A DNA stretch of 64,000 nucleotides from Bathynomus jamesi (GCA_023014485.1 JAJOZX010006153.1:1-64000), one strand, 5' to 3'. Positions 9,479-19,848 are shown, counted from the first letter of the stretch. The notes: a model not told the origin generated them from the letters alone. Numbers and translations: made by a program.

Positions 9479-10319
9479 CTATTTGTTTTCAAATGGACTT
9501 GAATTGTGGCATCTGCTGTTGCAAAGCTGTCTTTGTTTCTTACACTTGCATCTGTATGATTTGTATTTTGTCAAACATTGGCATCGTAAGAAGCCCTGTC
9601 CTCCCGAAATCGATTGTTGATTCACTACTGATGCTGTGAATTCTCTACCATTGTCACTCTGAAGGATATATGATATATGGAGCTTTCATGAGAGTGAACA
9701 CATCAACGAGACAAAAAGCAACTTCTGAAGCACTTTTTAATGTTAATGCATTCAAAATACAAAACTTAGTAAGAAGGTCCCGATAAACCATGATAAATCT
9801 AAAATCACCATCTCTGATTGAAAATCTAATAAATCTACTTGATCGCGACTGTTGAATTCTTTTGACATGATTTGTCGCACAACAACACCTTTAGAAATAT
9901 GTCTTTTCTTCAGGCTGCAAGTCTCACAATATGACAAAAATAATTCAATGCTGTCTCTTCATACATTTGCATAACCTTCTTGCAGTTTTCGAATCATCCT
10001 ATCTCTTTTCCCATGTTCAGTTTCCTTGTGCGCCTTTTCAAGCACTCCAAACAGTTCTTCCAAAAACACAAAGATTTTAAATGTGGCTTCGGATGAATGA
10101 GGGGACTTTCGTGATCAACCGTTCCATACCTCCAATATTCAGTATATCGTACCGTCCAAGATTGTAGTAATCAGCCGCTGTTCTCTTTTCTTTCTGTTTG
10201 GAAACTTTTATATATCTTATCATGTTAAAATACTTATCTCTGTTGTAAATATTTCTTGTTTTACCTGAATTAAATCTTGTCATTATTTCTTCGTAAAATA
10301 ATTGTTCTTGCTCCCCCAT
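9479..10319 (-). pseudogene. Integrase-domain pseudogene (KRBA2-like type) with Cys-rich tail
   Basis: From an ATG at 10319 the minus strand reads MGEQEQLFYEEIMTRF and then, through several frameshifts, a zinc-binding-like stretch (YCETCSLKKR). The catalytic start FNSRDQVDLLDF follows, and then LQSDNGREF with the second aspartate. These are the rve integrase landmarks. Directly after it comes GQGFLRCQC and a C-x-C-rich tail with LCNSRCHNSS before a stop at 9479. The part between the second aspartate and the tail, with the last catalytic residue, is deleted. Similar proteins in arthropods are often labelled KRAB-A domain-containing protein 2-like. It lies just outside the XPG/CXC transposon and is probably an independent mobile gene. 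Confidence 0.7.
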
Positions 10320-10377
10320 TGTTCAAATAACATAATATATATTTCCATATTTTTAGGGTCGACCTGAAACACCCTGT

Positions 10378-10419
<42 letters not shown>

Positions 10420-10678
10420 CAAGACCAATTAATTCAGTTTTATTCATTTAATTACACTCGACTTCCCGCAAGAATATTCCGGTTGAGAGCCCAGTAAAAC
10501 CTAATCTCATATTAATTCGAAATCTTAAATAACCAAATAAAACACTTCAACTGACCTCATAAACAATAGTTCTCACTAGGCCAACAAAGTTAGGCGAAGT
10601 TTAGTCTGGAAAGCAGCTGGTTGGAAGACCCTCCTCTGTGCCCGGAGAATGTCACTCCCAAGCTGAAATAAATATATA
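10320..10678. other. Non-coding spacer with (TA)n
   Basis: A (TA)n tract covers 10381-10417. The rest shows no gene, RNA or repeat that I recognise. Confidence 0.6.
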
Positions 10679-11446
10679 CAGGGTATCCCATAAGTCCGGC
10701 ATCATAGGAAAAATAATAAAAAAAGGCAAAACAAAAGCTTTTATTTACAGAACGTGCTCAATATGTCCACCATTGTTTTCAATACACAAATTCAGACGTG
10801 ATACCCAGTCAGCAAGCACACGGTGAATGATGTCAGGGAGTAATGGTGTTACATGCCCCAATAATGCGCTGCCGCAAATGTTCAACACTCCTAATTTTCT
10901 CTGCGTATACCAGCGCTTTCAAGTGGCCCCAGAGATAAAAATCTAGTGGCGTGAGATCTGGGCTTCTAGCTGGCCATTCCACAGGCCCTCGACGTCCTAT
11001 CCAATGACCAGGGAATTGTTGATACAGGTATTCCCTTACTTGGGTGCTGTAATGTGCAGGAGCGCCGTCTTGCTGGAACCATGTTGGGAAATTTCCTTCT
11101 TCGTTCAAGACACTGGGAAATGCTTCTTCCTTGAGCATACGTAAGTAGGTGCCTCCAGTGACATGTTCATCGAAAAAGAGGGGGCCTATGATGCGATCCT
11201 TCCAAATGCCACATCATACCATCACCCGAGATGCACCTTGTTCCTTTGAAGAGGTATACCAGTGAGGGTTGTTTTGAGACCAGTAGCGGGTGTTCTGTCG
11301 ATTTACCTCACCATTTCCATAAAAAAACAGCCTCGTCACTGAACAGAATGGTGGACGGGAAATTGGCATCCCGAGCATAGGAATTATGGTTTGTAGAAAT
11401 AGAAAAATATGAATTTCTCCTATGATGCCGGACTTATGGGACACCC

Positions 11447-11448
<2 letters not shown>
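10679..11448 (-). mobile_element. Tc1/mariner-superfamily element lacking the HTH half
   Basis: Ends CAGGG(T)ATCCCATAAGTCCGG and the matching inverse ending in CACCCTG form TIRs of about 37 bp around 770 bp. TA precedes the left end; the right flank is TG before (TA)n. The inside holds only the catalytic part of a transposase on the minus strand. Confidence 0.88.
10833..11395 (-). pseudogene. Catalytic domain of a DD41D-type transposase
   Basis: Reading right to left: YGNGEVNRQNTRYWS follows a broken first catalytic motif, then a frame break near 11140-11213. WFQQDGAPAHY (second aspartate) and [17 protein letters not shown] (third aspartate) follow. I count 41 residues between the second and third aspartates. 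The sequence before the first aspartate, including the helix-turn-helix, is absent, so no DNA-binding domain is encoded. It is closely similar to the element at 42345-43101. Confidence 0.8.

Positions 11449-11537
<89 letters not shown>
11449..11537. repeat. (TA)n then (TG)n microsatellite
   Basis: TA repeat to about 11507, then TG repeat to about 11537. It separates the half mariner from the Penelope-like element. Confidence 0.95.
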
Positions 11538-11539
<2 letters not shown>

Positions 11540-11998
11540 ATTTAGGATAAAAATGAAGACGTAGAGCAAAAAAGTCATTATATTTGGCTGCAGCCGACGT
11601 TTCGGGCAACGCTACCCATTTTCAAGGCCTAATAAATAAAAGCTAAAATTAATGCATGACAAACATATACGAATGTCAAAAACTAAAACTAATTTATAGT
11701 ACAAAAAACACTTCAAGAATCAAAATTAAAAAGCATAAAACAGGCATAAGCCAAAAACAAATCAAAAGTAAAAATTATATAAATGACAAAAATATACGAA
11801 TGATAAAAATAAAACAAACTAAAAACATTCAAACACAAAATAGTTAAAAACTTTACTAATAAAAAGTTAAATGAAAAAACACAAAAGTGCACCAAACATA
11901 CTATGCTCACTTGACAGCCACAAAAAACTGAGGCGAAAAGGAGGCAGGGTCAAGGGGAAAAAAAAATAAAAATAAAAAAATTTTAGTTTGTAGGTATT

Positions 11999-12496
11999 CT
12001 AATTAATATAAAGGGGGTAACAGCTGGAATCAATATTTAAACTGGAGTTCAGAAATTTAATGCACAAAGATTCATAAATACGGAGAGAGGACGGGCATTT
12101 TAATGATTTAAGAATTTTAAAGTTATTAACGGAAATATCAACCTTACACTTAACAGAATGATTTCTAATGGCAGACTGTTCCTTTTTCGATAAAACTTTC
12201 CCTGTCCTATGGCTAATACCCATATGGGAGCAAAATCTCGCCTGCAAAGAACGAACTGTGCTGCCAACGTAGTTCCCCTGGGAACACCCAGGGCAGGTAA
12301 ACAAATAAACAACAGAACAGTTCATCGCAGGGGGGATTTTGTCCTTACAACGGAAAAAACATCCAAGGGTATTATTATTTACAAAAGCAACCTTAAAATC
12401 AGTGTGAAAATAAAATTTCCTCACCACACTCAACAATTGCTTTTTCACAAAAGTGTTAAAATGGTAGAGGTCAGGTAAAACAAGATATTTACAATT
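11999..12496 (-). pseudogene. PLE-A GIY-YIG endonuclease
   Basis: About 166 residues. The core VVYLFTCPGCSQGNYVGST gives the GIY-YIG-like pair (VYL...YVG). It is followed by a conserved arginine helix (SLQARFCSHMG), a basic RTGK turn and AIRNH. In PLEs this domain nicks target DNA to prime reverse transcription. The frame continues on the other side of the hAT insertion at 13451, where it reads PNLIPTYDVPK into the conserved join. Without the insertion the two parts would be contiguous. The stop is at 11999. Confidence 0.88.
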
Positions 12497-12504
12497 CTTA
12501 GGAA
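12497..12504. repeat. Target site duplication CTTAGGAA (left)
   Basis: Identical to 13443-13450. An 8 bp duplication is the hallmark of hAT transposition. Confidence 0.92.
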
Positions 12505-13442
12505 CAGTGACGTGCACAGACTTTCAGAAGGGCAGGGGCTCAGTTGAAAAAAGGGCACTCCCCTAACATTTTTAAAAATGAAATCCGCAATGCCATATAG
12601 GCTATATATATGTATACACACACAAAGAAAAATTTTAAAATTGTATGTGGTAAATATTTTTAAATTCCATTAAATTCAATGCATTATTTTTGTATATAAA
12701 GCTGATTAAAGAAAATAAATGAAAATTTGTTGTAAAAAGGCATGTTTTTATTGCAAGATTTTCAAAAGATATGAAGATATTGAAATATTGGAGTGTATTT
12801 ACAATTATTATTCAATTTTACTTATATTGACTTTTAGCTTGCTTATCATATAAATTACAGTATTCTGCTGTATATACATTTAAATATGGAATAATATGAA
12901 ACTATAAATTAAAGATTTATAGAAATATACTGTGGGCTATTTAATATGATGGCCACAGCTCTTAAGTAGCAATAGAAAAATATTTACCAACTTTACGAGT
13001 AATGTCATACAATATTTTTTGGAGTAATGTCACACTGCTTTGGATTCCAACTTACCATAATTATCAGTGAGAAATCACTAGTTAGCTTAGGTTAACGTAA
13101 AATAAACAAACAGTAAATAATACACCCACATACCCGAGAGACGCAATCAACAGTGAACAGCTGCAGTCAGTGTTAACACTAGGGACGCCCTCCCTGATTG
13201 ACAAAATAATAGTAACGGTATGTTAAGTTTATTATTCTAATAAAAAAATCATAGATCAAAGTAATTCCAGTTTTGAAAATCTGTTGAAGTAGCAGTAACT
13301 AAATAAAAATGTAACTAATTAATTCAAATTTATGTCGAATCAATATATTTATGAATTTTAACTAAAAGGGCACTTTTGATATGAAGAAGAAAAAGGGCAG
13401 GGGCTCAAGCACCCCAAGCCCCCCCCCCTGTGCACGTGCCTG
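12505..13442 (+). mobile_element. Non-autonomous hAT-type element
   Basis: A 938 bp A/T-rich element with ends CAGTGACGTGCACAG and the inverse of CAGGCACGTGCACAGG. It is flanked by the 8 bp repeat CTTAGGAA on both sides. Just inside both ends lies GGGCAGGGGCTCA in direct orientation, plus GGGCAC motifs. I see no transposase. It interrupts the PLE-A coding region precisely. Confidence 0.92.
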
Positions 13443-13450
13443 CTTAGGAA
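13443..13450. repeat. Target site duplication CTTAGGAA (right)
   Basis: Identical to 12497-12504. Confidence 0.92.
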
Positions 13451-14130
13451 CATCATACGTTGGGATAAGGTTGGGGGAATATACATTATTAAGAAATTTA
13501 CCAATAATACCTTGTACAAGATCCCGTGGAAAACCATTTTTAAAGAAAAAATCAGTAAAGAATTCACTCATTATGAAGCAGAGCAAAGTTCGAGCAAATA
13601 TTATAAGCTCTATGCACCAAAGTGCGAATGGAACTTAGTTTGTAATTAAAATCGCAAAAACTATAAAAATTAAAACCCAAACCCGTAAACGTAGGCTTCC
13701 GGTATGTAGAAGTTGAAACAGTCGAGCCCGATTTGGAAACAAAAACATCAAGGAAAGGAATAGAACCTTGAACTTCCTTTTCCTGCGTAAATACAATGTT
13801 CTTATGCAGTGTGTTCAGAAAACTTAGAAACTGAACTGATTGATTATCCGTTTGGAATAAAGCAAACGTACCATCAACATAACGTCTGTACAATTTCGGC
13901 TTAAGGTGAGGGGGGCACTCACAGAAGGCCCTTTCCTCAAGATGTGACATGAAAATATTCGCAAAAACGGGACCCAAGGGGCTCCCCATCCCCACTCCAT
14001 CCAACTGACGGTAAACTACCCCTTGAAAACTAAAAAAGTTATCCTTGACTGCCAAATTCAGAAGCTGCTCAAACTGTGCTCTGCCAAAGCCGTGAAAAAG
14101 TGAGTCCGGCTGTGGAAAAGCTTTATTCAA
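13451..14130 (-). pseudogene. PLE-A reverse transcriptase
   Basis: Visible motifs are YRQLDGVGMGSPLGPVFAN, RRYVDGTFALF, IPFLDVFVS and STYRKPTFTGLG, in the order expected of a PLE reverse transcriptase. The catalytic box reads YVDG instead of YVDD, which should remove activity. The N-terminal third is missing because LINE-A homology starts at about 14133. A stop at 13564 and a frame change at 13564-13586 break the link to the endonuclease part. Confidence 0.88.
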
Positions 14131-14179
14131 AATAATTCCACAAATTTCCCCTGCGCTCACGAAGGTGTCGCAGTTACAA

Positions 14180-14890
14180 ACAATTTGAAGGTTCTATACT
14201 TAAATGCTCGTAGCCTACGAAATAAAATAAACGAATTTTTTTTTTAATTGCTTGTAAAGACGATGATGTAATTGCGATAAGTAAATCGTGGCTTAGAAAC
14301 TGAAACACGTGACTTTGTAGGGGAGTATCAAATTAAAAGTTATAGACTTTTTGTTAAAAACAGAATAGGTAGGCGAGGAGGCGGTGTTATGTTGTATATC
14401 AAAGATAATATTGCGAACGTTATAGAAGTAAAGCACACAATTCCAAAACCGATAGATTCGGCTATAGCAGAACTGAAATTGAACGATTTCAAACTTCTTG
14501 TTGCGGTTATATATAGGCCCCCTAATCAAACAGCTGATACGGACGAAGCGTTATATCGTGAACTAAAGAGAATAATCGGTAGTGAGCAGGCTTTAGTTAT
14601 GGGTGACTTTAATTGCGCCAACGTGAATTACGATACAATGCAGGGAGACGCGGAAGGTAATCGTTTAGTTAATTTTCTCGAGGATAGCTTTCTTATTCAA
14701 AAGGTTGGGGAACCTACGAGGTTGGACAGTATTTTAGATTTAGTAATAACTACGGATGATAGGCTAATTACTGACCTTCAATTGAGTAATAGAACCGTTA
14801 AGCAATAGCGATCACAATATGGTAGAGTTTGTCCTCTCAGTAAGTCACTCGAAATCAACTCGACTAAAATTCCTAACTTCCAGCACGCAG
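14180..14890 (+). pseudogene. LINE-A copy 1 endonuclease region
   Basis: Apurinic-endonuclease-like motifs are readable in pieces: LNARSLRNKINEF near 14195, GRRGGGVMLYIKDN near 14370-14405, VIYRPPNQTADTDE, VMGDFNCANVNYD near 14600, and then the SNSDHNMVEF region near 14800. Relative to the copy at 57145 there are indels near 14230, 14300 and 14785 that shift the frame. This domain would cut the target DNA in an intact element. Confidence 0.85.
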
Positions 14891-14913
14891 ACTTTTGTAA
14901 ATTTCGAAATAAA

Positions 14914-16638
14914 TTGTCACACGTCAATTGGGAAAACGTAATGGGGAATTCCAACGCAAAACTAATGTGGGAATCGTTCGTAACGGTATTTAGGACTATA
15001 AATGAGGAATGTGTACCGTACAAAATTAAGCGTGCGAAAGTAAACAACAAGCCCTTGTGGTTTACTTCTAGAGTAGGAGACATTATAAAGAGTAGAGATA
15101 GGGCTTATAGGCTACATAAGTGCGATAAAGACAATTTGTGGTTACGAAACAACTACATATCTCTAAGACATGAAGCGAAAAGTGTAATAAAAAAGTCGAA
15201 GCGCGAATTTGAAATCTCCATAGCTCGTGACGGTAAAAGAAAAACCAAGCGATTCTTTCAATACGTCAATAATAGAAATCCAGTAAAAAGTGTGTTCAGG
15301 CCTTTGAAAAATGTAAACGGAGATTTAGTTTCTGAAAACAAGGAAATGGCTACCTTGCTAAACGAATTTTTTACGTCAGTTTTTACTATAGAAGATGTAA
15401 CGAATATCCCTACGGTCATAGACATAATACCTTTTGATAATGGCAATATTTTGGATAATATAGTGGTTAGTGAAGGGGAGGTAATGCGCTATATTGATAA
15501 AATGAAAAAGCGTAAATTTGAAATCTCCATAGCTCGTAACGGTAAAAGAAAAACCAAGCGATTCTTTCAATACGTCAATAATAGAAATCCAGTAAAAAGT
15601 GTGTTGAGGCCTTTGAAAAATGTAAACGGAGATTTAGTTTCTGAAAACAAGGAAATGGCTACATTGCTAAACGAATTTTTTACGTCAGTTTTTACTATAG
15701 AAGATGTAACGAATATCCCTACGGTCATAGACATAATACCTTTTGATAATGGCAATATTTTGGATAATATAGTGGTTAGTGAAGGGGAAGTAATGCGCTA
15801 TATTGATAAAATGAAAAAGCGTAAACCACCGGGGCCGGATTCCATATATCCCATACAACTAAAAGAATTAAAAGATACCATTGTTGTACCGCTAACAAAG
15901 ATTTTTGATGCGTCTATTTCTGAGGGGTACGTACCAGATAATTTCAAGTTAGCAAACGTAACACCTATCTTTAAGAAAGGCGATAAAGGTGCGGCGGGAA
16001 ATTATAGGCCAATCAATTTAACGTCTGTTGTAGGTAAGCTACTAGAATCAATAATTAGGGATCGTATAGTCGAACACTTAGAATTGCATAAACTAGTTAG
16101 AAGTACGCAGCACGGTTTTAGGCGAAACAAATCTTGCTTAACTAATCTTTTAGAATTTTTCCAAAGCGTGGTTGACGTTTACGATAGACATCGGGCGGTT
16201 GATGTAGTGTATTTAGATTTTCAAAAAACGTTTGACCCCGTGCCGCACAAAAGACTCATTGAAAAAACTAAGGCTCATGGAATCAGGGGTGTAGTAATAA
16301 ATTGGCTAGAAGAGTGGTTGCGAGGTAGGAAACAGAGGGTGGTCGTTGATGGAGCGGAGTCGTGTTGGGCTAATGTAGCGAGTGGCGTTCCTCAGGGTTC
16401 TGTATTGGGCCCCTTGCTTTTTCTTATATATATTAACGATTTAGATGTCGGCCTAGTCAGTACAGTTTCAAAGTTTGCGGATGACACGAAGCTGGGTGGT
16501 AGGGCGATTAATGACGAAGATAGAGGTAAAATTCAGGAAGATCTGAATAAAATCGTTGATTGGTCAGTCACATGGCAAATGAGATTTAACGTCGATAAGT
16601 GCAAAATTTTGCGTATAGTATGTCAGGGAAAGAGTTAA
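14914..16638 (+). pseudogene. LINE-A copy 1 reverse transcriptase with internal duplication
   Basis: 574 open codons. Reverse transcriptase landmarks: PPGPDSIYPIQLKELKD, GNYRPINLTSVVGKLLE, TQHGFRRNKSCLTNLL, VVYLDFQKTFDPVPH, SGVPQGSVLGPLLF and KFADDTKLGG, with the catalytic FADD intact. The linker upstream of the domain is duplicated in frame, starting FEISIAR at 15208 and again at 15517. The frame is lost at 16605, where about 26 bp present in the fuller copy are missing, and continues at 16599 in another frame. Confidence 0.9.
15208..15825 (+). repeat. 309 bp in-frame tandem duplication inside LINE-A copy 1
   Basis: Units 15208-15516 and 15517-15825, each 103 codons, differ at only a few bases (for example GAC/AAC in ARDGK/ARNGK). 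The copy at 57145 has a single unit. Confidence 0.95.
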
Positions 16639-17255
16639 CAAGCGTAGAGCAGGAAAACGATTTAGGAGTTATAGTCACTGGTGATTTAAAAGTAGCGAAA
16701 CAAAGTACAGCAGCGGTCAATAAGGCGAACAAAGTGTTAGGTTTTATAGCTCGAAATTTTGAGTACAAATCGCGCGATATTATAGTTCCTCTTTATAAAT
16801 CATTAGTTAGACCCCATTTGGAGTACGCAGTCCAATTTCGGAATCCCCATATGCGAAAAGATATAGACAAAATCGAAAGAGTTCAAAGACGAGCAACTAA
16901 GATGATTCGGTCGCTTAGGTCAAAGTCGTACGAGGATAGACTTAAGGAATTAAAATTTACTACACTCGAGACTCGGAGGCTAAGGGGTGATCTAATCTAG
17001 GTTTTCAAAATTATGAATGTGTTCGATAACGTAGATAGAGATAGCTTTTTCGAAATATCTCAATATAATAGGACTAGAAATAACGGGTGTAAGTTGACAA
17101 GTAGAAGGTTCGAGAAAACAGTTGCCAAAAACTTTTTTACGCACAGAATAGTAAATAGCTGGAATAGTTTGCCAGTAGAAGTAATTAGTAGCACGTCTAT
17201 AAACATGTTTAAAAATCGATTAGACGCATATGTTGATAGATTGGGTATAGTTTAA
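16599..17255 (+). pseudogene. LINE-A copy 1 C-terminal region
   Basis: Continues the polyprotein: LTSVEQENDLGVIVTGDLK, YKSLVRPHLEYAVQF, IERVQRRATKMI, LETRRLRGDLI, a stop at 16998 and then VNSWNSLPVEVIS and INMFKNRLDA. This thumb/C-terminal module is standard in CR1-like LINEs. The TAG at 16998 replaces a CAG present in the other copy. Confidence 0.85.
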
Positions 17256-18005
17256 GGTAGTAAAGTTAAGGCTTTGTGGTGATAGATCCCACAGCTCAAC
17301 ACAAGTGTTGTGGGATATAGGGGGGCAGCATCTTGGGTTAGGGGATACTCTCTGTCCTTACACACCCCATTTAAAGAGATTCCTCTGCCGAGCGGTGCCC
17401 CCCATAGTACTGTGAGGTATTGAAAAACTCATGATCTTCACTTGCCCCACAAACACCTTGAATTGGGAGACCCAAAATGGGTACACACACATTTCTACAT
17501 TACTGTACAGTCTTTACAGCCACACCTACACTTTTCCTCCTATGTATATATATTGTAATGTATATGGCGGTAAATTTTGACTTGGTCTACAATGGATATG
17601 GACCGTGACTTATTTTTCGTTGGCAAGGTACTAGTATTGATGGATACCGTAATGAAATTGACTGGATTCTTTGGGTCTGATATATTTGCATGTCGGTTAT
17701 AAATAGATATAGAGTGTAACATATTTGTGGATAGTAGTCTATTATGACTTGATTCTCTGGATCCATAGATTCTATCTTTAGTTTTAAATCGATAATTAAT
17801 TATTTTTGTAAAAATTGGTCGTTGCCAATGTACAGGCAGTTTTTACATAAATTTCTTATGTTCTTGTGGTTCGGAACCCACGTAAAATTGTAGGTTCCCT
17901 CCGCCACCACGGAGGACATACACAAAACACAATTACGAACACAGTTAGGTAGACCAGCCATGAGTGGATCCTAGGGTTTTTGTTGGTCTGAAACGTTATA
18001 ACATT
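17256..18005 (+). other. LINE-A 3' UTR and tail
   Basis: About 750 bp matching 59934-60690. It contains a perfect hairpin (ATCCCACAGC..ACACAAGTGTTGTGGGAT) near 17285-17316. The last about 150 bp start TTGTGGTTCGGAACCCAC and end in ATAACATT repeats, and recur alone at 33453-33605. Confidence 0.85.
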
Positions 18006-18015
18006 ATTACATAAC

Positions 18016-18083
<68 letters not shown>

Positions 18084-18121
18084 ATATATGTATATATATG
18101 TGTGTATATATATATGTATAC

Positions 18122-18186
<65 letters not shown>

Positions 18187-18191
18187 ATATA
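18016..18191. repeat. (TA)n microsatellite
   Basis: About 175 bp of TA with TGTG interruptions; landing site of the TIR element that follows. Confidence 0.95.
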
Positions 18192-18923
18192 TAGGGTGGG
18201 CCGAAAGTTTGGATCCAAAGGAAAATATTTATTTTAATACATAAATTACAACAAATGGTAAATACTTAAAATGAATATCAACTTTAACTCGTAAATGCGT
18301 ATCCGTGATACTGTACAGTAGTTCGTACTCCAGTATAAATACTCAAATACTTTTTTTATTTCAGCCCAGAAATGGCTTCGAATCTAACAACAGAAGACCG
18401 GGTAGAACTTGTGCTCATGTACGCAAGACAGGGCGCTACACACAGAGAAGTTGCTATCGAATTCAATAGAAATCATCCTGATAAGCATCCAGTAACACAT
18501 TCGACTGTTGGCAAGTTGTTTAAACGTTTCAAAGAAACAGGAAGTGTACATGATCGACGGCGTTCTGGTCGTCCAAACACTGCAACTGATGAAAATACCT
18601 CTGCAATGGTATGTGAAACTTTAACGAATAGTCCAGTAAAGTCAACAAGAAGATTATCAAATGAAACACGCATCTCGAGAACGTCAATTCGAAGAATTAT
18701 TAAAAATCATAAATTCCATCCCCAAGTGTCTCGATGTCAGAGGCCGCCAATTTGAGCATTTGTTATAATTTGTTGTTTATACTGGAGTATGAACCACTGT
18801 ACAGTATCACGGATACGCATTTACGAGTTAAAGTTGATATTCATTTTAAGTATTTACCATTTGTTGTAATTTATGTATTAAAATAAATATTTTCCTATGG
18901 ATCCAGACTTTCGGCCCACCCTG
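18192..18923 (+). mobile_element. Tc1/mariner-superfamily element keeping only the HTH half
   Basis: Long inverted repeats of about 150 bp (18192-18340 and 18770-18923) begin (T/C)AGGGTGGGCCGAAAGT. They include GTATCCGTGATACTGTACAGT on the left. TA flanks both ends (18190-18191 and 18924-18925). The 732 bp element encodes an intact DNA-binding domain but no catalytic core. Confidence 0.9.
18372..18755 (+). CDS. HTH-only transposase fragment
   Basis: Open for 127 codons from an ATG at 18372. It has the two helix-turn-helix modules of mariner-like transposases: TTEDRVELVLMYARQGAT..EFNRNHP, then STVGKLFKRFKETGS, the linker RRRSGRPNTATDE and TRISRTSIRRIIKNHKFHP. It ends in a short unrelated tail where the catalytic domain should begin. 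The protein could bind TIRs without cutting, so a role as a repressor of related elements is possible. This is inference. No frameshift is visible. Confidence 0.8.
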   Translation: MASNLTTEDRVELVLMYARQGATHREVAIEFNRNHPDKHPVTHSTVGKLFKRFKETGSVHDRRRSGRPNTATDENTSAMVCETLTNSPVKSTRRLSNETRISRTSIRRIIKNHKFHPQVSRCQRPPI

Positions 18924-18926
18924 TAT

Positions 18927-19180
18927 ATACATTTAACTGCAAACACGCAGTATAATTAACGTAAAGAACGACGCTTGTATAGGAGAATATTCCGCGCAAG
19001 ATGAGAGAGAACGAAACAAATGAAAAAATGAGGTAACCACCCGGGAATCGAACCCGGGATCTTCCGATTGCCGGTCAGATATGATAACCATTACACTATG
19101 GGCCTCACTCATTCATTTGTTTCGTTCTCTCTCTCTCATCTTGCGCGGAATATTCTCCTATACAAGCGTCGTTCTTTACG

Positions 19181-19184
<4 letters not shown>
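18927..19184 (-). mobile_element. tRNA-like sequence enclosed in a palindrome, copy 1
   Basis: Inverted arms 18958-19030 and 19106-19182 match at nearly every base (AACGTAAAGAACGACGCTTG..., with a length difference in a CT run). They enclose a 77 bp tRNA-like core. The homology to the copy at 63265 also covers about 30 bp left of the arm (GCAGTATAATTAA). Because the same structure recurs 44 kb away, I treat it as a mobile element, not a chance hairpin. Confidence 0.8.
19030..19106 (-). tRNA. tRNA-like core (pseudo-tRNA, apparent anticodon GGC)
   Basis: The minus strand has an A-box-like TAGTGTAATGG and a perfect B box GGTTCGATTCC. Stems fit: anticodon stem TCTGA/TCGGA with loop CCGGCAA, and T stem CCGGG/CCCGG. 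The anticodon by position is GGC (Ala), but base 33 is C instead of U. The acceptor stem is imperfect: only GAGG/CCTC and CCA/TGG pair. It is probably a promoter module of a SINE-like element, not a working tRNA. Confidence 0.7.
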
Positions 19185-19216
<32 letters not shown>

Positions 19217-19363
19217 AATAAAACCACGAAGGAAAGGAAACACAAAATGGTGCTCAAGCGCTTTCGTCTAATGACATCCTCAGGAACACTGAAGTACATA
19301 AAAAGGTTAAGCCTATATATAGGTTACAGAAAGAAAAAAAAAGAAAAAATAAATAACATACAT

Positions 19364-19409
<46 letters not shown>

Positions 19410-19544
19410 TACATATCTATATATACAAATACATACATACATACATACATACATATAATACAATAAACAGAGAAGTAAAAATAATTAAAAATTAAAAATT
19501 AAAACCTTAAAGGATTACCAGTGAGGCGTACAGATTTGTAAGGA

Positions 19545-19830
19545 AAAATATCAATTTTTAGCACAAGATCAAATGGATTATAAAAATACAAAATTATACT
19601 GGAACTCTGCCGGGTTTTAACACAATGCTGCCTATGGTCAGGTTTCGATATATATAAAAAAAAAAAATAATAAATAAAATGCAAATTAAAAGTTAATCGA
19701 TTTTTAGCACAAGATCAAATGGATTATAAAAATACAAATTTATACTGGAACTGTGTCCGGGTTTTAACACACTGCTGCCTATGGTCAGGTTTTGATATAT
19801 AAAAAAAAATAAAATGCAAATTAAAAGTTA
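19545..19830 (-). repeat. Tandem duplication of the PLE-B 3' UTR
   Basis: The block TTTTAGCACAAGATCAAATGG...AAATTAAAAGTTAAT occurs twice (about 19555-19695 and 19700-19833). The same pair appears in the right arm around 21570-21689 and 25091-25265. Confidence 0.85.
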
Positions 19831-19848
19831 ATAAAGTAGAAGACAAGT

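Larger units (their letters stand above)
11538..14132 (-). mobile_element. Penelope-like element PLE-A, split by a hAT element
   Basis: On the minus strand a reverse transcriptase (13564-14130) leads into a GIY-YIG endonuclease (11999-12496), the gene order diagnostic of Penelope-like elements. An A/T-rich 3' region follows. Near 11590-11635 the minus strand has a short GGG..CCC hairpin followed by CCGAAACGTCGG, a pattern common at PLE ends. The 5' part is cut off at 14132, where LINE-A sequence begins. A 938 bp hAT-type insertion sits between the two domains. Confidence 0.9.
14133..18005 (+). mobile_element. CR1-like LINE, family LINE-A, copy 1 (5' truncated)
   Basis: From 14133 the sequence matches 57094-60690 (the fuller copy). 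It spans the end of ORF1 spacer, endonuclease, reverse transcriptase and the long 3' UTR, ending in an ATAACATT-type tail near 17988-18005. ORF1 is missing. Several frameshifts, an in-frame 309 bp tandem duplication and a small deletion near 16605 show it is dead. Confidence 0.9.

Noticed and set aside
10486..10510. GAGAGCCCAGTAAAACCTAA resembles the LINE-C 3' end
   Set aside because: Similarity covers only about 20 bp with no further match on either side.
16586..16768. Minus-strand frames repeated in all LINE-A copies (also 15258, 15567, 59237)
   Set aside because: They are antisense of conserved LINE-A coding sequence.
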